Shown here piece after piece: positions 5,427-8,831 of a DNA stretch of 8,831 nucleotides. The position numbers and the translations under genes are program-made. Location: positions 1 to 8,831 of the forward strand of contig CAKRRX010000106.1 of assembly GCA_934394595.1 (NCBI GenBank), written 5' to 3'. The notes under the pieces are model-generated. The model had not been told where the DNA came from. It saw nothing but the letters and a program-made list of their open reading frames with translations, and did no database searches. Every line of letters begins with the position of its first letter. Within the stretch, counting starts at the first letter, position 1. This DNA comes from an uncultured Blautia sp. GTDB taxonomy: Bacteria; Bacillota; Clostridia; Lachnospirales; Lachnospiraceae.

Positions 5427-6594
5427 TTTTGATAAAATCGTAAACCGAAAAAATACCAGGTGTCTGAAATATGACTTTGCAGTAAAAAGAGGAATGCCGG
5501 CAGACGTACTTCCCCTCTGGGTGGCAGATATGGATTTTGAGACCTCCTCCTATGTGGAGGACGCTCTGGTAGAACGTGCAAAAGAAGGAATTTTTGGCTA
5601 CAGTGAGGTGCAGACTCCTTATTTTGATATTCTGGCAGGCTGGATGAAGAAGCATCACAGCTGGGAAATCCAGGAGGAATGGCTGCTTAAGACACCAGGC
5701 GTGGTTTTTGCCCTGGCAATGGCTGTGAAAGCATATACAGAACCTGGAGACAGTGTGCTGATCCAGCTTCCGGTATACTATCCATTTTCCGAAGTGATCC
5801 TGGATAATGGACGAAAGGTTGTGAGCAATGATCTGTATCAGGGAGAGGACAATCGTTATCACATTGATTTCGAGGATTTTGAAAAAAAGATCGTGGAGGA
5901 AAAGGTGAAGCTGTTTTTCCTCTGCAATCCCCATAATCCAGTGGGAAGAGTCTGGAGTGTGGAAGAACTGGAAAAACTTGGAGATATCTGTGTAAAACAT
6001 GGTGTGACCGTAGTCAGTGATGAGATCCACCAGGACTTTGTTTTCAAGGGAAAACATCAGGTGTTTGCAGGACTGAAAAAAGAATTTCAGGATATTTCCA
6101 TTACCTGTACTTCTCCAAGTAAAACCTTTAATCTGGCAAGTATGATGATTTCCAATATTTTTATTCCAAATCCGGTGTTGCGGACAAAATTCCAGAAACA
6201 GCTGGATGCAGCGGGGATCAGTCAGCTGGGAGTTTTGGGACTGGTGGCAACAGAAGCTGCCTATTCCAATGGTGAGGAATGGTATCAGGCAATGCATGCC
6301 TATGTGGAGGCAAATATTGACTACACCAGAGAATATGTGGAAAGGAAACTGCCAGGTGTGAAGATGACAGATCTGGAAGGAACCTATCTGGTGTGGCTGG
6401 ATTTCAGGGAAACCGGCCTGAATGTGGAGGAGCTGGAGGATCTGATCATTCACAAGGCAGGGCTGTGGCTGGACAGCGGAAAGATTTTCGGAAAAGCAGG
6501 AGAGGGATTCCAGAGAATCAATGTAGCGTGCCCAAGAGTGACACTGACAGAGGCATTGAACAGAATTGAAAATGCGTTAAAGAAACGTGTCTGA
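5407..6594 (+). CDS. MalY/PatB-family PLP-dependent C-S lyase or aminotransferase
   Basis: A 395-residue fold-type I PLP enzyme. MalY/PatB proteins cleave cystathionine or cysteine conjugates at the beta carbon, giving homocysteine or a thiol plus pyruvate and ammonia; some also act as aminotransferases. Seen here: the N-terminal FDKIVNRKNTRCLKYDF with PLWVADMDFE, typical of the family; NPHNPVGR starting at Asn174; SDEIHQDF with Asp205 for the pyridine nitrogen; SPSKTFNLAS with the PLP lysine Lys239; and RINVACPR with Arg370 for the substrate carboxylate. The start is ATG 5407 (MAERNLDF), preceded by GAGGA at 8-nt spacing. The same frame is open further upstream, but that part matches only the other frame of the preceding gene. 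It overlaps the restored end of the trans-sulfuration gene by 20 nt, implying an operon with coupled translation. The substrate is inferred from family and neighbour. Confidence 0.9.
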   Translation: MAERNLDFDKIVNRKNTRCLKYDFAVKRGMPADVLPLWVADMDFETSSYVEDALVERAKEGIFGYSEVQTPYFDILAGWMKKHHSWEIQEEWLLKTPGVVFALAMAVKAYTEPGDSVLIQLPVYYPFSEVILDNGRKVVSNDLYQGEDNRYHIDFEDFEKKIVEEKVKLFFLCNPHNPVGRVWSVEELEKLGDICVKHGVTVVSDEIHQDFVFKGKHQVFAGLKKEFQDISITCTSPSKTFNLASMMISNIFIPNPVLRTKFQKQLDAAGISQLGVLGLVATEAAYSNGEEWYQAMHAYVEANIDYTREYVERKLPGVKMTDLEGTYLVWLDFRETGLNVEELEDLIIHKAGLWLDSGKIFGKAGEGFQRINVACPRVTLTEALNRIENALKKRV

Positions 6595-6624
6595 AAAAGT
6601 AGGAAAGTGCAATCCTGAAAGCTG

Positions 6625-6653
6625 TGGAAAAAACGGTTCTCTCATGGTAAAAT
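6625..6653 (+). promoter_or_regulatory. Candidate promoter of the DUF4317-like gene
   Basis: TGGAAA (6625-6630, four of six), a 17-nt spacer and TAAAAT (6648-6653, five of six) with a TG extension (TGG-TAAAAT). The start point would be near 6660, about 30 nt before the ATG. No terminator was found after the lyase gene, so read-through may also supply this gene. Confidence 0.5.
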
Positions 6654-6690
6654 AGAGCTATGAATTGACCTTACAGACAGGAGAAAAAAG

Positions 6691-7332
6691 ATGGCAGACC
6701 AGATCCTCAGAGAAGATATGCTTGCCCTGACCAGGCGAATGAATGTTTCAAGATGCTCCTTTACACGTATTGCAGGCTGTTATGTGGACAAAGACGGCGA
6801 ATTTGACGGAAGCTTTAATGTGAATTTTCTGAAGCTCTCTGCTTCGGAAAAGAAGAAAAACATTGAACTGGCTAAAGAGGTTCCTTTTGCAGCCACCAAT
6901 GTAAATCTGAAACGGTATGAATTTGCGCAGGCAGACAGGAAGCCTGGGACGATCTGGCAGCTTCTTATGGCGCTGCGGGAGTGCGGGCTGAAAAATGATG
7001 CACTGATGGACAGTTTTTATGATCTTGTGATGGAATATTATAAGGCGGATATGCCATATGCAGTGTATGTGTTTCATGACAGATATGATATTCCGGTAAA
7101 GGGAGCGGATAAAGAGAGACTGGGTGAATCTGAGGCTGTCTTTGAATATCTGATCGGTGTGATCTGTCCTCTGGAAGGGGATTATGAACCCGGGCGACCG
7201 GAATGTGGATTCCTTTTTCCGGCGTATGTGGATGGGGGAGCAGATCTGAACCATGTGGATATCTTTCAGGCAGATGTAAGAAAGCCGCACAGAGAATTGG
7301 CGGAGAAGATCTTGCAGGTTTATTTGCGGTAA
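6691..7332 (+). CDS. DUF4317-like protein, short form, function unknown
   Basis: A 213-residue soluble protein with no signal peptide or membrane segment. The N-terminal block LTRRMNVSRCSFTRIAGCYVDKDGEFDGSFN (13-43), followed by FLKLSASEKKKNIELAKEVPF and TNVNLKRYEF, resembles the start of DUF4317 proteins common in Clostridia. Later landmarks are VYVFHDRYDIPVKGAD, FEYLIGVICPLEGDYEP and PECGFLFPAYVDGGADLNHVDI. Members I recall are often about twice this length, so this looks like a compact form; the end (HRELAEKILQVYLR) appears natural rather than cut by a frameshift. ACAGGAG lies 7 nt before the ATG. It is the last plus-strand gene before a bidirectional terminator. No biochemical function is known to me. 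Confidence 0.8.
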   Translation: MADQILREDMLALTRRMNVSRCSFTRIAGCYVDKDGEFDGSFNVNFLKLSASEKKKNIELAKEVPFAATNVNLKRYEFAQADRKPGTIWQLLMALRECGLKNDALMDSFYDLVMEYYKADMPYAVYVFHDRYDIPVKGADKERLGESEAVFEYLIGVICPLEGDYEPGRPECGFLFPAYVDGGADLNHVDIFQADVRKPHRELAEKILQVYLR

Positions 7333-7351
7333 CGATAGAAATGAGTTTATA

Positions 7352-7414
7352 AAAAGAGTATTATGTCGAAGTTCACGGAAGGTGTGAGAGTGTGAAAGGA
7401 CATAATACTCTTTT
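7352..7414. terminator. Bidirectional terminator with a 16-bp perfect stem
   Basis: AAAAGAGTATTATGTC (7352-7367) and GACATAATACTCTTTT (7399-7414) are exact inverted repeats around a 31-nt loop. Each arm ends in a T-run in its own direction (TTTTGTTTT on plus, TTTTTATAAA on minus). The position between two convergent genes fits termination from both sides. The loop can form a small inner stem (TTCAC with GTGAA), so the whole may fold as a longer hairpin. The loop is larger than usual for an intrinsic terminator. Confidence 0.75.
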
Positions 7415-7438
7415 GTTTTGTGGAATGAATGTTATGCT

Positions 7439-7894
7439 CTACAGGTCACTGGTGGCTTCGTATTCCCGGATGATCTGTCTGGCCAGGGCATACTTTGTCC
7501 GCCAGTGCTTCAGACGCTCCGGATCAGGGGTAGTGCCGGACAGACGGGTTTCATTTGTATTATGGGCGATGTCGGCAATTTTCACTTTACGTGCAAGGGG
7601 ATTCTGGCAGAGATTTCTCACATAGTCCAGATAATCCGTGGCAGGATCGTGAGTCAGCAGAAGGATCGCCTCAGTTATTTCAGGTGGAAACTCATTTTCC
7701 AGTTCTGAAAGGGTCATGGATGTGTCTTCCAGAACATCATGAAGCAGAGCAACGCAGGTGGTAAATTCATCCTCCATCTGCTCCGCCACATGGACCGGGT
7801 GGAAAATGTATGGAACACCACTGTAATCGTACTGATTTTCGTGAGCCTTGTATGCAAGCTTCATAGCTTTTATGGTTAGGGGGGTATAGACCAT
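7439..7894 (-). CDS. HD-domain phosphohydrolase, RelA/SpoT-hydrolase-like
   Basis: A 151-residue single-domain protein. The metal-binding and catalytic set of the SpoT-type HD fold is visible: YIFHPVHVAEQM with His32, ALLHDVLEDT with His52-Asp53 and the Glu56-Asp57 pair, and KIADIAHNTNE with Asp108 and Asn112, corresponding to the KLADRLHN motif of SpoT. The synthetase and TGS/ACT domains of long RelA/SpoT proteins are absent, so it resembles small alarmone hydrolases of the Mesh1 type, which split (p)ppGpp; another nucleotide substrate is possible. The ATG lies 4 nt after the stop of the upstream secreted-protein gene, with no Shine-Dalgarno nearby (nearest GGAGG about 20 nt upstream), so translation probably depends on the upstream gene. 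It shares the bidirectional terminator downstream. Confidence 0.85.
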   Translation of the reverse strand: MVYTPLTIKAMKLAYKAHENQYDYSGVPYIFHPVHVAEQMEDEFTTCVALLHDVLEDTSMTLSELENEFPPEITEAILLLTHDPATDYLDYVRNLCQNPLARKVKIADIAHNTNETRLSGTTPDPERLKHWRTKYALARQIIREYEATSDL

Positions 7895-7898
7895 ATTT

Positions 7899-8669
7899 TT
7901 ATTCTGCAGAAGCAGCCTCCGTGTCAGTGTTTAAAGGGGTGAAAGCTGCCAGGATTTCATCTGCTTCGGCTGTAGTATCTGTGGTGTAAGATAAAATGAT
8001 GGAGACAAACTTTTCTCCCTGTCTTCGGGTACAGTATTTCTGGATGATCTGGTAATCATTTATGGTGGTAGTGGATTCCATTACACGGAAATCCTGACCG
8101 CCGATCTGTGTATCTGTAATGTCTGTATAGGTATACTCCTGGCCGGTAGCATCCAGCACCTGCTGTGCAGTCTGTAAGTATTGGTCTGCGTTCATATTCT
8201 CCATGACAGCGTCTTCCACCACAAGGTTTACATAGGGAAAACCGGTAGCGGATGAAGCCATCATTTCATATACAGTGCCGGATAAGGAATCCTCGTTCAG
8301 TTCCACGCCGGTAGAGTCAGAAAGAGAGGCCTGTCCCTGCTGCATAACAGACTGCATTTCTTCTTCTGTATTCATGATGACTGTGGATGGTGGAGTAAAT
8401 TTAAGATTTAGCCAGGTACTCTCATAATCAGTGTCTGTGAGTGTACCTTTTTCATAAGGAATGTCAGAAGGGGAACCCTCCTGGCTGCTGACTGCCGTAT
8501 CAGTAGTGGCAGCATCTGATGAAGAATCAGCCGATGTATCCGGCTGTGAAGTATCCTGTGTATTGGCATCCTCCGTGGAGGCTTCCTGCGCAAATGCAGA
8601 AAACATCGGAGCAGTACAAAGAGAAAAAGCCAATACAGTGGATAGGAAAAGTCTGCTTTTTCTTTGCAT
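7899..8669 (-). CDS. Secreted protein with low-complexity linker and possible PsbP/Mog1-like domain
   Basis: A 256-residue exported protein. The signal peptide is MQRKSRLFLSTVLAFSLCTA followed by PMFSAFA, with likely cleavage after Ala27 (AFA-QEA). The lone Cys18 does not sit in a good lipobox (FSLC), so a lipoprotein is unlikely. Residues about 29-72 are a Ser/Thr/Asp/Ala/Gln-rich linker. From about 78 a folded domain begins with YESTWLNLKFTPPSTVIMNT, resembling the opening of PsbP/Mog1-like domains in clostridial secreted proteins; a C-terminal FVSIILSYTTDTTAEADEIL fits the same fold. This assignment is tentative and the function unknown. The start is ATG 8669, with AGGAGG 9 nt upstream; the longer reading from 8741 would place the promoter inside the gene and hide the signal peptide. 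First gene of an operon with the HD hydrolase. Confidence 0.82.
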   Translation of the reverse strand: MQRKSRLFLSTVLAFSLCTAPMFSAFAQEASTEDANTQDTSQPDTSADSSSDAATTDTAVSSQEGSPSDIPYEKGTLTDTDYESTWLNLKFTPPSTVIMNTEEEMQSVMQQGQASLSDSTGVELNEDSLSGTVYEMMASSATGFPYVNLVVEDAVMENMNADQYLQTAQQVLDATGQEYTYTDITDTQIGGQDFRVMESTTTINDYQIIQKYCTRRQGEKFVSIILSYTTDTTAEADEILAAFTPLNTDTEAASAE

Positions 8670-8678
8670 GAAAAGTAT

Positions 8679-8684
8679 CCTCCT
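8679..8684 (-). promoter_or_regulatory. Ribosome binding site deciding the secreted-protein start
   Basis: A perfect AGGAGG on the minus strand, 9 nt before the ATG at 8669. It fixes the start so that the protein begins with a standard signal peptide. Confidence 0.8.
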
Positions 8685-8739
8685 GAAGATTATACGGATA
8701 ACTGCCCGAAAAATGGGACAGCTCCTTTGAAGTAAAATC

Positions 8740-8767
8740 ATTATAACAAATCTTCAGAGGTTTTCAT
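8740..8767 (-). promoter_or_regulatory. Candidate promoter of the secreted protein-HD hydrolase operon
   Basis: On the minus strand an exact TATAAT (8740-8745) with a TG extension (TGT-TATAAT) follows ATGAAA (8762-8767, four of six) after a 16-nt spacer. The start point would be near 8733, leaving a leader of about 64 nt. The 64 bases beyond it to the window edge hold no feature I can support. Confidence 0.55.
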
Positions 8768-8831
8768 AGGTGTCAAAATGGAGAAAAACATCTGAAAAAA
8801 CGGGTAAAATTACAGTTTGTGAACAGGATAC

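Noticed and set aside
5308..6453. A 381-codon open frame on the minus strand opposite the C-S lyase gene
   Set aside because: The residues are rich in His, Cys, Ile and Phe without any family pattern. It is the mirror of a well-supported PLP enzyme on the plus strand.
8670..8741. Upstream extension of the secreted protein to an ATG at 8741
   Set aside because: It would bury the signal peptide, ignore the AGGAGG at 8679-8684 and overlap the -10 box at 8740-8745.
8679..8760. Inverted repeat between CCTCCTGAAGAT and ATCTTCAGAGG that could hide the ribosome site
   Set aside because: The distal arm (8750-8760) lies upstream of the proposed -10 box, so it would not be in the transcript.
8771..8776. 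A perfect TTGACA on the minus strand, as a -35 box
   Set aside because: The only good -10 downstream (8740-8745) is 25 nt away, too far; no acceptable -10 lies at 16-18 nt.
1..8831. Mobile elements, CRISPR arrays, phage or defence genes
   Set aside because: No regularly spaced repeats, transposase, integrase or recombinase reading frames or target-site duplications were seen; gene content is housekeeping or metabolic.

Overview
The window looks like ordinary chromosome from an anaerobic gut Firmicute, most likely a Lachnospiraceae member (Blautia, Dorea, Mediterraneibacter type). This rests on three things: moderate G+C with AT-rich gaps, AGGAGG-type ribosome binding sites and extended -10 promoters, and the gene families present (split ThrE exporter, C69 dipeptidase, orphan Hpt protein, DUF4317-like protein, Ser/Thr/Asp-rich secreted protein). 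The genus is an inference. No RNA gene, CRISPR array, insertion sequence, phage gene or origin was found.

Layout. 1-454: an XRE-type repressor on the minus strand, ending in a strong intrinsic terminator at the left edge. 455-765: an AT-rich gap holding a possible 57-codon plus-strand ORF (626-799) that runs into the end of the next gene. 766-1970 (minus): the two halves of a ThrE-type threonine/serine exporter, overlapping by 4 nt. 1971-2183: a divergent promoter region. 2184-4072 (plus): a C69 dipeptidase followed by a stand-alone Hpt phosphotransfer protein. 4073-4249: a dense regulatory gap with a dyad over a perfect TATAAT, a second extended -10 promoter and a terminator-like hairpin. 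4250-6594 (plus): a MetB/MetC-type trans-sulfuration gene broken by a frameshift, overlapping a MalY/PatB-type C-S lyase. 6691-7332 (plus): a short DUF4317-like protein. 7352-7414: a 16-bp-stem bidirectional terminator. 7439-8669 (minus): a secreted protein followed by a SpoT-like HD hydrolase whose translation is probably coupled to it.

How the genes fit together. The centre of the window has an amino-acid theme: a threonine/serine exporter, a dipeptidase that releases amino acids, and a sulfur amino-acid pair (cystathionine synthesis or cleavage plus a beta-C-S lyase). The clearest anomaly is the frameshift near 5242. It removes the conserved C-terminal substrate-binding segment of the trans-sulfuration enzyme and should also uncouple its translation from that of the lyase. 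The gap upstream of that gene carries the most regulatory structure. I see no convincing evidence of a wholly new system. The items most worth checking are the frameshift, the 4098-4207 regulatory region, the 626-799 small ORF, and the HD hydrolase/secreted protein pair.
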